Positions 25,915 to 34,517 of a DNA stretch of 64,000 bases are shown piece after piece; the stretch's first letter is position 1; every line of letters begins with the position of its first letter. Location of the stretch: positions 18,167-82,166 of the forward strand of contig JAHDQF010000016.1 of NCBI GenBank assembly GCA_018433945.1, in the 5' to 3' direction. The stretch is from Proteiniphilum sp. (GTDB lineage: Bacteria; Bacteroidota; Bacteroidia; Bacteroidales; Dysgonomonadaceae). The notes beneath the pieces were generated by a model. The model was given only the letters and a program-made list of their open reading frames with translations, had not been told where the DNA came from and ran no database searches. The position numbers were made by a program, and so were the translations under genes.

Positions 25915-26364
25915 TCACAACTCCTTGTATGGCGGGATATCGGTCAGAAATTGGTATTCCTGAGTGGCGTAATTGATCCGGTAACAAAAGTGGCTGATGC
26001 CGTTCGACACTACGATATAGGGTACCCGCAGCACACTGTTGTAGCGCGCTACCTGGTCGAACACCTGCTGAGTGATGGTCACCCTCGGTTCCTTGTACTC
26101 CAGGATCATCAGCGGTTCAAGCTGTTTGTTGTAAACCACCGTATCGCATCTGCGCGAGAGCGAGTTGAGCCTTATGGCGGTTTCATTGGCAATGCGTGAG
26201 GCAGGATAACCTTTCTCCTTAACCAGGTAGTGCACGAAATGTTGTCGAACCCACTCCTCCGGTGTCAGCGCCACATACTTCCTCCGCAGGGGATCAAAGA
26301 TCTCCGGCATATCGTTCTTTTTTCGGATTTTTGCTTCGTAGGATGGCAAATTTAACGCGTACAT
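25915..26364 (-). CDS. Stand-alone HsdR N-terminal-like (PD-(D/E)XK) domain protein
   Basis: A 149-residue protein resembling the HSDR_N_2 domain, the N-terminal nuclease-like part of type I restriction R subunits. Visible motifs: LTPEEWVRQHFVHYLVKE, then the PD-(D/E)XK pattern with Asp74 in RRCDTVVY and LMILEYKEP (Glu-x-Lys, residues 89-91), then QVFDQVARYNSVL. No helicase or modification genes are near, so it is not a restriction system as it stands. Such single-domain proteins are widespread in Bacteroidetes and their role is unknown. The frame is open to 26700, but that part is antisense to amn; the ATG at 26364 fits. It is divergent from amn, and the amn promoter overlaps its first codons. 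Confidence 0.72.
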   Translation of the reverse strand: MYALNLPSYEAKIRKKNDMPEIFDPLRRKYVALTPEEWVRQHFVHYLVKEKGYPASRIANETAIRLNSLSRRCDTVVYNKQLEPLMILEYKEPRVTITQQVFDQVARYNSVLRVPYIVVSNGISHFCYRINYATQEYQFLTDIPPYKEL

Positions 26365-26368
26365 ATTG

Positions 26369-26376
26369 TATCTTTG
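26369..26376 (+). promoter_or_regulatory. Promoter -7 element of AMP nucleosidase
   Basis: TATCTTTG, 44 bases before the amn ATG and only five bases outside the start codon of the divergent HsdR-N-like gene. Confidence 0.55.
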
Positions 26377-26419
26377 TTTGCAGAACAGGATTCGCTCAGA
26401 ACAAAAATAGCACTTTTTA

Positions 26420-27196
26420 ATGAGAACGAAACAAGAAATCGTGGAGAACTGGCTTCCCAGGTATACCAAAAGAGCACTGGCGGATTTCACCGCCTTTATC
26501 CTGCTGACCAACTTCCAGAAGTATGTGGAGATCTTCGCTGAACACTTCAACGTGCCCATCGTGGGAGCTGATGCCAACATGCCCAACGCCTCTGCCGATG
26601 GGATCACCATCATCAATTTCGGCATGGGAAGTGCCAACGCCGCCACGATAATGGATCTCCTGAGTGCTGTGAAACCCATGGCTGTACTCTTTCTGGGCAA
26701 GTGCGGCGGACTGAAGGCTCGTAGCGAGTTGGGAGACTATATCCTGCCGATCGCCGCCATCAGAGGCGAGGGAACCTCCAACGATTACTTCCCTCCCGAG
26801 GTGCCCTCTCTGCCGGCTTTCAGCCTTCTGCGTGCCGTCTCATCCAATATTCGCGACTTTGGAAGGGACTATTGGACCGGTACGGTATACACCACCAACC
26901 GCAGGGTGTGGGAGTATGACGATGACTTCAAGGAGTATCTCCGGAAGGTGCGCGTGTTGGCAGTCGATATGGAGACCGCCACGCTCTTCACCTGCGGTTT
27001 TGCTAACCACATCTCCACCGGGGCTCTGTTGCTGGTCTCCGACCAGCCGATGATCTCCACCGGCGTGAAAACAGAAAAGAGTGATCAACATGTTACGGAG
27101 AACTTCGTGGAAGAACATGTGAAGATAGGGATCAAGTCTTTATCCTCCATCATGAACAACGGAACTACCATCAAGCATCTGCGCTTCGATTGGTGA
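26420..27196 (+). CDS. amn: AMP nucleosidase
   Basis: A 258-residue enzyme that hydrolyses AMP to adenine and ribose-5-phosphate, adjusting adenylate pools. This is the short Bacteroidetes form made of the phosphorylase-like domain only. Visible: INFGMGSANAATIMDLL, FLGKCGGLK (the glycine-rich loop of nucleoside phosphorylases), RGEGTSNDYFPPEVP, and DMETATLF near residue 184, where the Asp-Met-Glu binds the ribose. The regulatory N-terminal domain of E. coli Amn is absent, as is normal here. holA follows after 25 bases. Confidence 0.92.
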   Translation: MRTKQEIVENWLPRYTKRALADFTAFILLTNFQKYVEIFAEHFNVPIVGADANMPNASADGITIINFGMGSANAATIMDLLSAVKPMAVLFLGKCGGLKARSELGDYILPIAAIRGEGTSNDYFPPEVPSLPAFSLLRAVSSNIRDFGRDYWTGTVYTTNRRVWEYDDDFKEYLRKVRVLAVDMETATLFTCGFANHISTGALLLVSDQPMISTGVKTEKSDQHVTENFVEEHVKIGIKSLSSIMNNGTTIKHLRFDW

Positions 27197-27221
27197 CCGG
27201 CAACAAAACCAATCCTGAAAA

Positions 27222-28244
27222 ATGGCAACATCAACGATAAACAGTTACGAGGCCATACGGGCCGATATCCTGCAGGGACGGTTCAGACCGGTCTACCTGC
27301 TGATGGGCGAAGAGGGCTACTTCATTGACCAACTCACCGACCTGCTGGAAGAAAAGGTGCTCACCGAGACGGAGAGGGATTTCAATATGCTCACCTTCTA
27401 CGGAGTGGATGCTGACGTGCACGCCATCATCTCGGCAGCCCGTCGTTACCCCATGATGGCTGAGCGTCAGCTGATCGTGGTGAAGGAAGCACAAAACCTG
27501 TCAAAGTTCGAAGAGCTGGATCATTATGTCAGGAACCCGATGCCCTCAACCGTGCTGGTGATTAACTACCGTCACGGCACGGTGGACAAACGAAGAGCAG
27601 TGGCGAAGCATATCGATAAGATCGGTGTGGTTTTTGATTCGAAAAAGCTGTACGACAACCAGATCCCCCCTTTTATTGTCTCATGGTTCAAAGAACAGGG
27701 TCTCACCATCGACGAGAAATCGGCTCAGATGTTAACGGATAATGTGGGCAACGACATCAGCAAACTGATTCCTCAGATGGAGAAGCTGGTGGTATCCCTC
27801 CCCAGTGGAACCAAAAGAGTCACAGCAGAACTGGTTGAACAGAACGTGGGTATCAGCAAGGATTTCAATACCTTTGAGCTGCAGAAAGCCATCATCCGCA
27901 AGGATCTGCTGACGGCAAACCGTATCGTGGACCACTTCGGCAAAAACCCGAAGGAATACCCGATGATGGCTACCGTGGCTCTGCTCTTCAACTATTTTAG
28001 CAACCTGCTGGAGTGCTACTGGCTTCCCCGCAGGGATGAACAGTCGGTGATGGCCGCATTGCAGATCAGAAGCTCCTATTTTGCACGCGATTACATGACA
28101 GGGCTGAAGCACTACAGCGCAGCCAAGGTGATGGAGATCATCTCCGACCTGCGGCGCTTCGACGCCGCCTCAAAGGGGGTGGACAACGTATCGGCCTCTC
28201 AGCATGAGCTGCTGCGCGAGCTGGTATACCGGATCATGCATTAG
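27222..28244 (+). CDS. holA: DNA polymerase III delta subunit
   Basis: A 340-residue clamp-loader subunit that opens the sliding clamp during replication. The N-terminal domain has VYLLMGEEGYFIDQLTDLLEE (residues about 21-41), typical of HolA, and MMAERQLIVVKEAQNL. The C-terminal collar region contains ARDYMTGLKHYSAAKVMEII and ends near LLRELVYRIM. The length is standard. Its TAG stop overlaps the stop codon of the convergent glutathione peroxidase gene. Confidence 0.9.
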   Translation: MATSTINSYEAIRADILQGRFRPVYLLMGEEGYFIDQLTDLLEEKVLTETERDFNMLTFYGVDADVHAIISAARRYPMMAERQLIVVKEAQNLSKFEELDHYVRNPMPSTVLVINYRHGTVDKRRAVAKHIDKIGVVFDSKKLYDNQIPPFIVSWFKEQGLTIDEKSAQMLTDNVGNDISKLIPQMEKLVVSLPSGTKRVTAELVEQNVGISKDFNTFELQKAIIRKDLLTANRIVDHFGKNPKEYPMMATVALLFNYFSNLLECYWLPRRDEQSVMAALQIRSSYFARDYMTGLKHYSAAKVMEIISDLRRFDAASKGVDNVSASQHELLRELVYRIMH

Positions 28245-28867
28245 TCCTGCCGGATCCATTCGACGATCTTGTCGCTCAAGGGACTCTCCCTGGGCATCAC
28301 CACATCTACCAGGCGCCCCTCCTCATCGATCATGAACTTCTGGAAATTCCAGGTCACCTCCTGATCCATCACCCCGTTTTCTGCCTTTTGGGTAAGCCAG
28401 CGATAGAGCGGAGCCATATCTTCTCCTTTCACGCTGATCTTGGCCATCATGGGGAAGGTGACGCCATAATTGCCGGTGCAGAACTCCTTTATTTCCTCAT
28501 TCGTACCGGGTTCCTGACCGTTGAAGTTGTTGGCCGGGAATCCGATGAGTGTGAAACCCTTATCCTGATAGATGCTGTATAGCTTTTGCAGCTCTTCATA
28601 CTGGGGTGTCAGCCCACAGCGGGAAGCGACATTCACCACCAGCACCTTTTTACCTTTCAGGGTGGCCAGGTCGAATTCATTCCCGTCGATATCCTTTACC
28701 GTGAAATCGTGCAGCGTACGGTATGTAGCTGAACGCTCCCTGTCAGGTTTATCCGTCAATGCCTCTTTCGCTTCCTGATTCTGTTTGTTCTGTCCATTGC
28801 ACACAAGAGTGCTGATCATCAAAAATCCAATGATCATCACGCCGATCCATCTCTTTTCCATTCTCAT
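28241..28867 (-). CDS. Glutathione peroxidase family protein, exported
   Basis: About 208 residues. The N-terminus is a signal sequence ending LMISTLVC (Cys about residue 23), so it may be a lipoprotein; the start at 28867 is chosen because it opens that signal. The thioredoxin-fold peroxidase domain follows: NVASRCGLTPQYEELQ carries the peroxidatic Cys (not selenocysteine), GFPANNFNGQEPGTNEEIKEFC contains the conserved Gln region and the resolving Cys, and VTWNFQKFMID the conserved Trp-Asn-Phe. Such enzymes usually use thioredoxin rather than glutathione. It is convergent with holA, the stops overlapping by two bases. Confidence 0.92.
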   Translation of the reverse strand: MRMEKRWIGVMIIGFLMISTLVCNGQNKQNQEAKEALTDKPDRERSATYRTLHDFTVKDIDGNEFDLATLKGKKVLVVNVASRCGLTPQYEELQKLYSIYQDKGFTLIGFPANNFNGQEPGTNEEIKEFCTGNYGVTFPMMAKISVKGEDMAPLYRWLTQKAENGVMDQEVTWNFQKFMIDEEGRLVDVVMPRESPLSDKIVEWIRQD

Positions 28868-29457
28868 ATTTTTTTTTCTTGTATAACAAACATTGCTCCT
28901 GAACGGTTCAGATGCCGTCACAGGATAACAACAAATCCATCATTACTCAGGATGGATGGTTACAATAGAATCGTATCACATGGGTAACAAATGTTTCATT
29001 CAGGAAAATATACATTTGTATTGTTCTGCAAGTGATACAAATCCACATTGCGTTACATTTCTTAACTCGCCGCTTTAACCAATTGATTGTGACAATGTAT
29101 TTAATCTTAAAAATCTCCATACCAGATTGATGGTGCGATATCGATAAGCGATAAATTAGATTTGAACCAGTGAAGGGCCAAAGAGGTAGGGTTTATTGTT
29201 AAAAATCGGATTGAATATACTTTTAATAAGTTGTATATGAGTAATAAAAAGAAATTATATAAAGTGTGAATTACGCTACGATACATTTGGATAAGATGTC
29301 ATTTGGATCAACGGTTTACAAATGTCACCTGTTTTGTTTGGATTTGTAATTTACACATCTATTTTATACTTTGGTGTATTTGTAAATTATTATTCCTACA
29401 TTTGTGAATCGTTTGGTCGCCTGCATAAATATGGATTCAACCTGAAACAGTGAAGCT
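28868..29457. other. 590-base AT-rich intergenic region with repeated ATTTGT motifs
   Basis: No convincing gene. The stretch is AT-rich and contains several related motifs: TTTACAAATG (29315-29324, i.e. CATTTGTAAA on the other strand), ATTTGTAATTTAC from 29342, ATTTGTAAAT (29378-29387) and CATTTGTGAA (29400-29409). An additional TACATTTG occurs at 29011-29018. The last motifs overlap the promoter of the HTH gene, so they may be operator sites for that regulator. Confidence 0.45.
29397..29404 (+). promoter_or_regulatory. Promoter -7 element of the HTH regulator
   Basis: TACATTTG, 53 bases before the ATG at 29458, embedded in the ATTTGT repeats. No TTTG at the ideal distance; the nearest are 14 and 23 bases upstream. 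Confidence 0.45.
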
Positions 29458-29913
29458 ATGAAGGATCGCATTAAAAAGATCATGGAGATCGAGCATCTGA
29501 CCCCGACCCGGTTTGCTGACCGGCTACAGATCAACCGTGCAGTCATCTCTCATATCCTGAACGGTAGGAACAATCCCAGTCTGGATGTGGTGACAAAGAT
29601 TTTGGGGGAGATGGCGTATATCAATCCCGAGTGGCTGCTGAATGGCACCGGTCCCATCTATAAAGAAGGGATCGATCCCGACAGCCTCAAAAAAGAGCCC
29701 GATTTGTTTCATCAGAGTGAGCCAGAACGGGCAGCGAGAGAGGTGCAAACCAATGATGAGCAGGAAATGCTGGTAAATGAGCTCCCCGGAAAGGATAAAA
29801 GTGCTGATGATAAGCGGATTGCATCGGTTCAGAAGCATGAAAGAAAAATCACGCAAATAATCATCTATTACAACGACAACACTTTCGAGACATTTGTACC
29901 ACCCCGGCAATAG
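29458..29913 (+). CDS. XRE-family helix-turn-helix transcriptional regulator
   Basis: A 151-residue protein. Residues 1-60 form a Cro/CI-type HTH: MKDRIKKIMEIEHLTPTRFAD, then the recognition helix in INRAVISHILNGRNNPSLDVVTKIL, then EWLLNGTGPIY. The middle (about 70-125) is charged and probably disordered; the C-terminus ITQIIIYYNDNTFETFVPP is short and beta-like. It is encoded alone downstream of an AT-rich region with repeated sites, which suggests autoregulation. Targets unknown. A 238-base gap with no visible gene separates it from the ATPase gene. Confidence 0.85.
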   Translation: MKDRIKKIMEIEHLTPTRFADRLQINRAVISHILNGRNNPSLDVVTKILGEMAYINPEWLLNGTGPIYKEGIDPDSLKKEPDLFHQSEPERAAREVQTNDEQEMLVNELPGKDKSADDKRIASVQKHERKITQIIIYYNDNTFETFVPPRQ

Positions 29914-30151
29914 AAGCAAACTCTCACTTTTGCATCTCCGTCATCTTTGGGAAGATGCTACGGGTGCATTTTAAACATACACGCATCCTGCGAGGCAGGG
30001 CAGACGCCGGAGAATGAATGATCTGAAAACCATTGAATCTTAGCGTTTACTCATACAGATATGGATTAATTGTGAAAAGTTTGGCATAAACTATTTGTAT
30101 ATGATGAAATATTGAGTAAATTTGCTATTCATATTGAGTAAATTAAAAGAC

Positions 30152-31336
30152 ATGTTTCATAGATCATATTTAAAGACGGTTAAGGCGAGAATTGAAGAGC
30201 CCCGGAAATTTATCCAGGTTGTTTTGGGTCCTCGTCAAGTTGGAAAAACCACGATGATCACCCAACTCTTGCCTCAACTATCAATTCCAAACTCATATGA
30301 ATCAGCAGACGCTATTTCTGCCACCAATTCTGCATGGTTGATACAGATATGGGAATCTGTCAGATTGAGAATGAAAGCATCCGGCGCAACAGAGTACCTG
30401 CTAGTAATTGACGAAATTCAAAAAATAGATAATTGGAGTGAAGTTGTCAAGCAACAATGGGATAACGATACCCGTGAGAATGTCAATATAAAAGTGATCC
30501 TACTTGGTTCATCTCGTTTGTTAATTCAAAAGGGATTGACAGAATCTTTAGCCGGACGTTTTGAAATATTGCACCTCGGACACTGGTCTTATCCGGAAAT
30601 GCAGGAAGCATTTGGATGGAGCATCGAACAATATGTATATTTTGGAGGCTATCCGGGTTCGGCAACCTTGATGAATGATGAAGAACGTTGGAAAAACTAT
30701 ATAAAGGATTCACTGATAGAAACGAGTATATCCAAAGACATTTTGATGCTTACGAGAGTTGATAAGCCGGCCTTGTTGAAGCGGCTATTTGAATTGGGTT
30801 GCTTATATTCAGGACAGATTCTTTCTTACACTAAAATCTTAGGGCAACTCCAGGATGCCGGAAATACAACAACTTTGGCTAATTATCTGCAACTTTTGTC
30901 TGAATGTGGTTTGCTGGGAGGTATAGAAAAATACGCCGGCAATATAATTCGTAAGCGTAGCTCAAGCCCAAAATTTCAGGTGTACAACAATGCACTGATT
31001 ACTGCTCAAAGCAATAACAGTTATGAAAAAGCAAAGATCAATCCTGAGTTTTGGGGGCGATTGGTTGAATCTTCTGTCGGTGCACATTTGATAAATCATT
31101 CTATTTCTGAAAGATACAACCTATACTATTGGCGTGAGGGTAATAATGAAGTTGACTTTGTATTGGAGAAAGGAAAGAAAGTAATTGGACTTGAAGTAAA
31201 AAGTGGAATGAAAGCCAATAATGCAGGAATGGGACTCTTTGCAGAAAGATTTCATCCTGAAAAAGTGCTACTCGTTGGAACAGGCGGAATTCCTTATAAT
31301 GAGTTTCTAAAAATAAATCCGAAAGAGATGTTTTAA
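30152..31336 (+). CDS. AAA-family ATPase with C-terminal DUF4143
   Basis: About 394 residues. The P-loop GPRQVGKTT is at residues 26-34, Walker B is in LLVIDEIQKI (about 89-98), and LLGSSRLL carries the sensor. The C-terminal part with FELGCLYSGQILSYTKI and the nuclease-like EVDFVLEKGKKVIGLEVKSG is the DUF4143 domain, whose Glu-x-Lys pattern resembles a PD-(D/E)XK fold. An in-frame ATG ten codons upstream is possible, but MFHRSYLKTV is the usual family start. The gene is clearly more AT-rich and uses more A/T-ending codons than its neighbours, suggesting horizontal acquisition. The biological role of these solitary ATPases is not established. Confidence 0.82.
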   Translation: MFHRSYLKTVKARIEEPRKFIQVVLGPRQVGKTTMITQLLPQLSIPNSYESADAISATNSAWLIQIWESVRLRMKASGATEYLLVIDEIQKIDNWSEVVKQQWDNDTRENVNIKVILLGSSRLLIQKGLTESLAGRFEILHLGHWSYPEMQEAFGWSIEQYVYFGGYPGSATLMNDEERWKNYIKDSLIETSISKDILMLTRVDKPALLKRLFELGCLYSGQILSYTKILGQLQDAGNTTTLANYLQLLSECGLLGGIEKYAGNIIRKRSSSPKFQVYNNALITAQSNNSYEKAKINPEFWGRLVESSVGAHLINHSISERYNLYYWREGNNEVDFVLEKGKKVIGLEVKSGMKANNAGMGLFAERFHPEKVLLVGTGGIPYNEFLKINPKEMF

Positions 31337-31565
31337 ATTCTGATAATTTTTCAACAATAGGAAGCACAACTTTTTTGGATACAGCTTTATACCCGTATTG
31401 ATGAAAACCACCCGGTTCGTTCCGGTTTGTCTTACTCCAATCAATAAAGACGTTCATCCATCTTTAACCCTGTTCCACTGTTGTGGACAAATCGTAATGC
31501 AATGTTTTCCATATTGCTTGTGTGAAAACATGTTCATGCTCGTTTCATATCTGAAATTTATGATG

Positions 31566-31573
31566 TACTTTTG
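31566..31573 (+). promoter_or_regulatory. Promoter -7 element of pyrK-pyrD
   Basis: TACTTTTG, 23 bases before the pyrK ATG. No clear -33 TTTG. The 260-base gap upstream (31337-31596) holds no other recognised feature. Confidence 0.55.
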
Positions 31574-31596
31574 TAGTAAACAAAGCAAGGTTTCCG

Positions 31597-32370
31597 ATGA
31601 AGCAACTCGATTTCACCGTTCGTTCAAATGAACAACTGAATGATCAGACCCATCTGTTAAAGGTTGCCCCATGGGGCAATGAGCAATTGCCGGAGATGTA
31701 TCCGGGACAGTTTGTGCAGATTCTGGTGGAGAATGCACCCCATACATTCCTGAGAAGACCCATTTCGATCAACTTCATTGTTCCTGAAAAGAACGAAATA
31801 TGGCTGTTGGTAGAGGCTGTGGGTGAAGGGACCCGCAAGATCTGCGAATTGAGAAGCGGAGAGAGGCTTAACCTGCTCCTACCGCTGGGGAACAGCTTCA
31901 CGATCCCATCGCTACCAGGAAATTATCTCTTGGTGGGTGGCGGCGTAGGTACGGCTCCGCTCCTTTTCCTGGCAAAGAAGCTCCATGAGAGTGGATATAC
32001 CGCTGATTTCCTGCTGGGAGGAGCATCCGAAAAAAACATCCTGCAGCGATCAGATTTTAAAAAGTATGGCACACTTTATTACACAACCGAAGATGGTTCA
32101 CTCGGTGAGAAAGGATATGTGACCCATCACCCACTGTTGCAGGATAAAAAATATGACTTCATCTTCACCTGTGGTCCCAAACCGATGATGGAGGCGGTGG
32201 CACGCTACGCCAGTGAGAGAGCGATCGGCTGTGAGGTATCACTCGAGAACCTGATGGCTTGCGGCTTTGGTGCCTGCCTATGCTGCGTGGAAAAGACAAA
32301 ACGGGGTCACATCTGTGCCTGCACCGAGGGACCGGTATTGGACATAAATGAATTGACATGGCTCGATTAG
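31597..32370 (+). CDS. pyrK: Dihydroorotate dehydrogenase B, electron transfer subunit
   Basis: A 257-residue FAD and [2Fe-2S] subunit that passes electrons from dihydroorotate oxidation at PyrD to NAD. FAD binding: [11 protein letters not shown] (residues 51-61). NAD domain: [19 protein letters not shown] (about 110-128). The iron-sulfur cluster motif is [20 protein letters not shown] with a further Cys in CACTEG, near the C-terminus. It overlaps pyrD by 13 bases, so the two subunits are made together. This is pyrimidine synthesis step four in the NAD-linked (class 1B) form. Confidence 0.95.
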   Translation: MKQLDFTVRSNEQLNDQTHLLKVAPWGNEQLPEMYPGQFVQILVENAPHTFLRRPISINFIVPEKNEIWLLVEAVGEGTRKICELRSGERLNLLLPLGNSFTIPSLPGNYLLVGGGVGTAPLLFLAKKLHESGYTADFLLGGASEKNILQRSDFKKYGTLYYTTEDGSLGEKGYVTHHPLLQDKKYDFIFTCGPKPMMEAVARYASERAIGCEVSLENLMACGFGACLCCVEKTKRGHICACTEGPVLDINELTWLD

Positions 32371-33272
32371 AAATAACAATTGGCGGCATGAAGCTGCGCA
32401 ACCCGGTGATGACTGCTTCCGGTACTTTCGGATACGGCACGGAGTACACTGATTTTATGGATCTGGGGCGGATCGGTGGCATTTTTGTGAAAGGAACCAC
32501 CCTGGAGCCGCGACAAGGCAACGACTACCCCAGGATGGCAGAGACACCCTCTGGCATGCTCAACGCCGTTGGTCTCCAGAATAAGGGGGTGGATTATTTC
32601 GTGGAGCAGATCTACCCGGTCATCAAGGATTATAACACCCACATGATCGTCAACGTATCAGGCTCTACCGTTGAAGATTATGTAGCATGCAGCGAGAAAC
32701 TGGTGGGACTGGAGAAGATCCCTGCCATTGAACTTAACATCTCCTGCCCCAACGTGAAAGAAGGAGGGATGGCTTTCGGTACCTCCTGCTCGTCGGCAGC
32801 TCAGGTCACTAGGGCGGTAAGGGATGTATTTCCCGGTACCCTGATCGTAAAACTTACACCCAACGTGACCGACATCACAGAGATCGCCCGCGCGGTGGAG
32901 GCGGAGGGTGCCGACTCGGTATCACTTGTAAACACTTTTCTGGGAATGGCCATTGATGCTGAGAGCAGACGACCGAAACTCTCAACTGTGACCGGGGGGC
33001 TCTCCGGACCCTGCATCAAACCCATCGCACTGCGGATGGTTTGGCAGGTTTACCACGCGGTATCCATACCGGTGATCGGCATGGGAGGTATCTGCAACTG
33101 GCAGGATGCCATTGAGTTCATCCTGGCTGGTGCCACCGCTCTGCAGGTGGGGACCTGTAACTTTATCGACCCCTCAACTTCGGTCAAGATTGTGGAAGGA
33201 ATCGAAGAGTACCTGTTGCGACATCAGATCGATTCGGTGACCGAACTGATTGGAGCCCTGGAAATACCCTGA
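32358..33272 (+). CDS. pyrD: Dihydroorotate dehydrogenase B, catalytic subunit
   Basis: A 304-residue FMN enzyme oxidising dihydroorotate to orotate. Typical class 1 features: [16 protein letters not shown] near the N-terminus, [40 protein letters not shown] with the catalytic Cys region of class 1B close by, and [27 protein letters not shown] for FMN phosphate binding. It overlaps the end of pyrK by 13 bases. The other pyrimidine gene in the window is pyrF at 57.8 kb. Confidence 0.95.
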   Translation: MARLEITIGGMKLRNPVMTASGTFGYGTEYTDFMDLGRIGGIFVKGTTLEPRQGNDYPRMAETPSGMLNAVGLQNKGVDYFVEQIYPVIKDYNTHMIVNVSGSTVEDYVACSEKLVGLEKIPAIELNISCPNVKEGGMAFGTSCSSAAQVTRAVRDVFPGTLIVKLTPNVTDITEIARAVEAEGADSVSLVNTFLGMAIDAESRRPKLSTVTGGLSGPCIKPIALRMVWQVYHAVSIPVIGMGGICNWQDAIEFILAGATALQVGTCNFIDPSTSVKIVEGIEEYLLRHQIDSVTELIGALEIP

Positions 33273-33305
33273 GAATGTCAAAATGTAGATTTTTACGGGA
33301 ATATT

Positions 33306-33336
33306 TTTGACAAAATGAATATTTATCCTATCTTTG
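33306..33336 (+). promoter_or_regulatory. Promoter of asnA
   Basis: TTTG at 33306-33309 and TATCTTTG at 33329-33336 with a 19-base spacer; a textbook Bacteroidota promoter, start expected near 33343. Confidence 0.75.
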
Positions 33337-33369
33337 TCATTCCAAATTGATTCATAATAGATAGATCAT

Positions 33370-34407
33370 ATGTCAAAATTGCAAATTCCTGATGGCTATA
33401 CACCGCTCTTGAATCTCAAGCAGACCGAGATGGGAATCAAGAGCATCAAGGATTTTTTTCAGATCAATCTCTCATCAGAGCTACGGCTGCGGAGAGTCAC
33501 AGCCCCACTGTTCGTGGAGAGCGGTACCGGGATCAATGATGACCTGAACGGTGTGGAACGACCGGTACGTTTTCCCATCAGGGATATGAACGACAAGCAT
33601 GCCGAAATCGTACATTCGCTGGCCAAATGGAAGCGGTTGACACTGGCAGAATATGAGATTGAAGAAGGGTTTGGCATCTACACCGATATGAATGCCATCA
33701 GGGCTGATGAAGAACTGGATAACCTGCATTCACTCTATGTGGACCAATGGGATTGGGAACTGGTGATCGGTGAGCAGGATCGTACGGTAGCGTTCCTCAA
33801 GAATGTAGTCAGGAGGATCTATGCTGCCATGTTGCGAACCGAATACCTGGTCTATGAACTCTTTCCCGCCATCACCCCCCAGTTGCCGCCGGAGATCACC
33901 TTTGTTCATGCTGAAGAGCTGCTGCAACGCTATCCCACTCTCGATGCCAAGCAGCGGGAAGATGCCATCACTAAAGCGTTCGGGGCGGTCTTTATCATCG
34001 GCATCGGTGCCCCCCTGAGCAACGGTGAACCGCACGACGGCCGGGCTCCCGATTATGATGACTGGAGCACGATTGGTGAGGATGGTTACCCCGGACTGAA
34101 TGGCGATCTGTTGGTATGGAACCCGGTACTGATGAAATCGGTTGAGCTATCCTCCATGGGGATCCGGGTTGATGCTACTGCACTGGCCTACCAGCTCAAG
34201 GTACGCGGCAAGGAGGAACGTCTTTCACTCTACTTTCACCAACGACTGATGAACAATGAGTTGCCACTATCCATCGGGGGAGGCATTGGTCAGTCGCGCC
34301 TTTGCATGTATTATCTCCGCAAGGCGCATATCGGTGAGATCCAGGCAAGCCTCTGGCCCTGTGAAATGCGCGAGCAGGCTAAAGAACAGGGGGTATTCCT
34401 CATCTGA
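33370..34407 (+). CDS. asnA: Aspartate-ammonia ligase (asparagine synthetase A)
   Basis: A 345-residue class II synthetase-like enzyme that makes asparagine from aspartate, ammonia and ATP. Visible family features: FFQINLSSELRLRRVTAPLFVESGTGINDDLNG (spread over residues about 24-60), VHSLAKWKRLTL, YTDMNAIRADE, SVYVDQWDWE-like LYVDQWDWELVI, and the C-terminal LSIGGGIGQSRLCMYYL, class II motif 3. The length matches (E. coli 330). It is monocistronic between a strong promoter and a terminator. Confidence 0.95.
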   Translation: MSKLQIPDGYTPLLNLKQTEMGIKSIKDFFQINLSSELRLRRVTAPLFVESGTGINDDLNGVERPVRFPIRDMNDKHAEIVHSLAKWKRLTLAEYEIEEGFGIYTDMNAIRADEELDNLHSLYVDQWDWELVIGEQDRTVAFLKNVVRRIYAAMLRTEYLVYELFPAITPQLPPEITFVHAEELLQRYPTLDAKQREDAITKAFGAVFIIGIGAPLSNGEPHDGRAPDYDDWSTIGEDGYPGLNGDLLVWNPVLMKSVELSSMGIRVDATALAYQLKVRGKEERLSLYFHQRLMNNELPLSIGGGIGQSRLCMYYLRKAHIGEIQASLWPCEMREQAKEQGVFLI

Positions 34408-34434
34408 CGATGCACCCGTAAAAAAGGATTTGAG

Positions 34435-34463
34435 AATCTCTCCCTGTTTGGGAGGGATTTTTC
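34435..34463 (+). terminator. Terminator of asnA
   Basis: A ten-base-pair stem (34435-34444 with 34450-34459, one G-U) with a five-base loop, followed by T residues, 28 bases after the asnA stop. Confidence 0.75.
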
Positions 34464-34494
34464 TTTGTATATTGAGAAGGTTTGTCTATTTTCG
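34464..34494 (+). promoter_or_regulatory. Promoter of ung
   Basis: TTTG at 34464-34467 and TATTTTCG at 34487-34494 (one mismatch to TAnnTTTG), 19-base spacer; start about 17 bases before the ATG. Confidence 0.5.
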
Positions 34495-34517
34495 CAGTGA
34501 GTTAATCGCATGATCAT

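Noticed and set aside
25915-26364. A type I restriction-modification system
   Set aside because: Only an N-terminal HsdR-like domain is present; helicase, methylase and specificity genes are absent.
28868-31596. A toxin-antitoxin or phage-defence island built of the HTH protein and the ATPase
   Set aside because: They are 238 bases apart, the HTH protein has no toxin partner, and solitary DUF4143 ATPases are common without defence context; the evidence is insufficient.
31398-31631. A 77-codon frame upstream of pyrK
   Set aside because: It overlaps the pyrK promoter and the pyrK start in another frame, and has no recognisable features.
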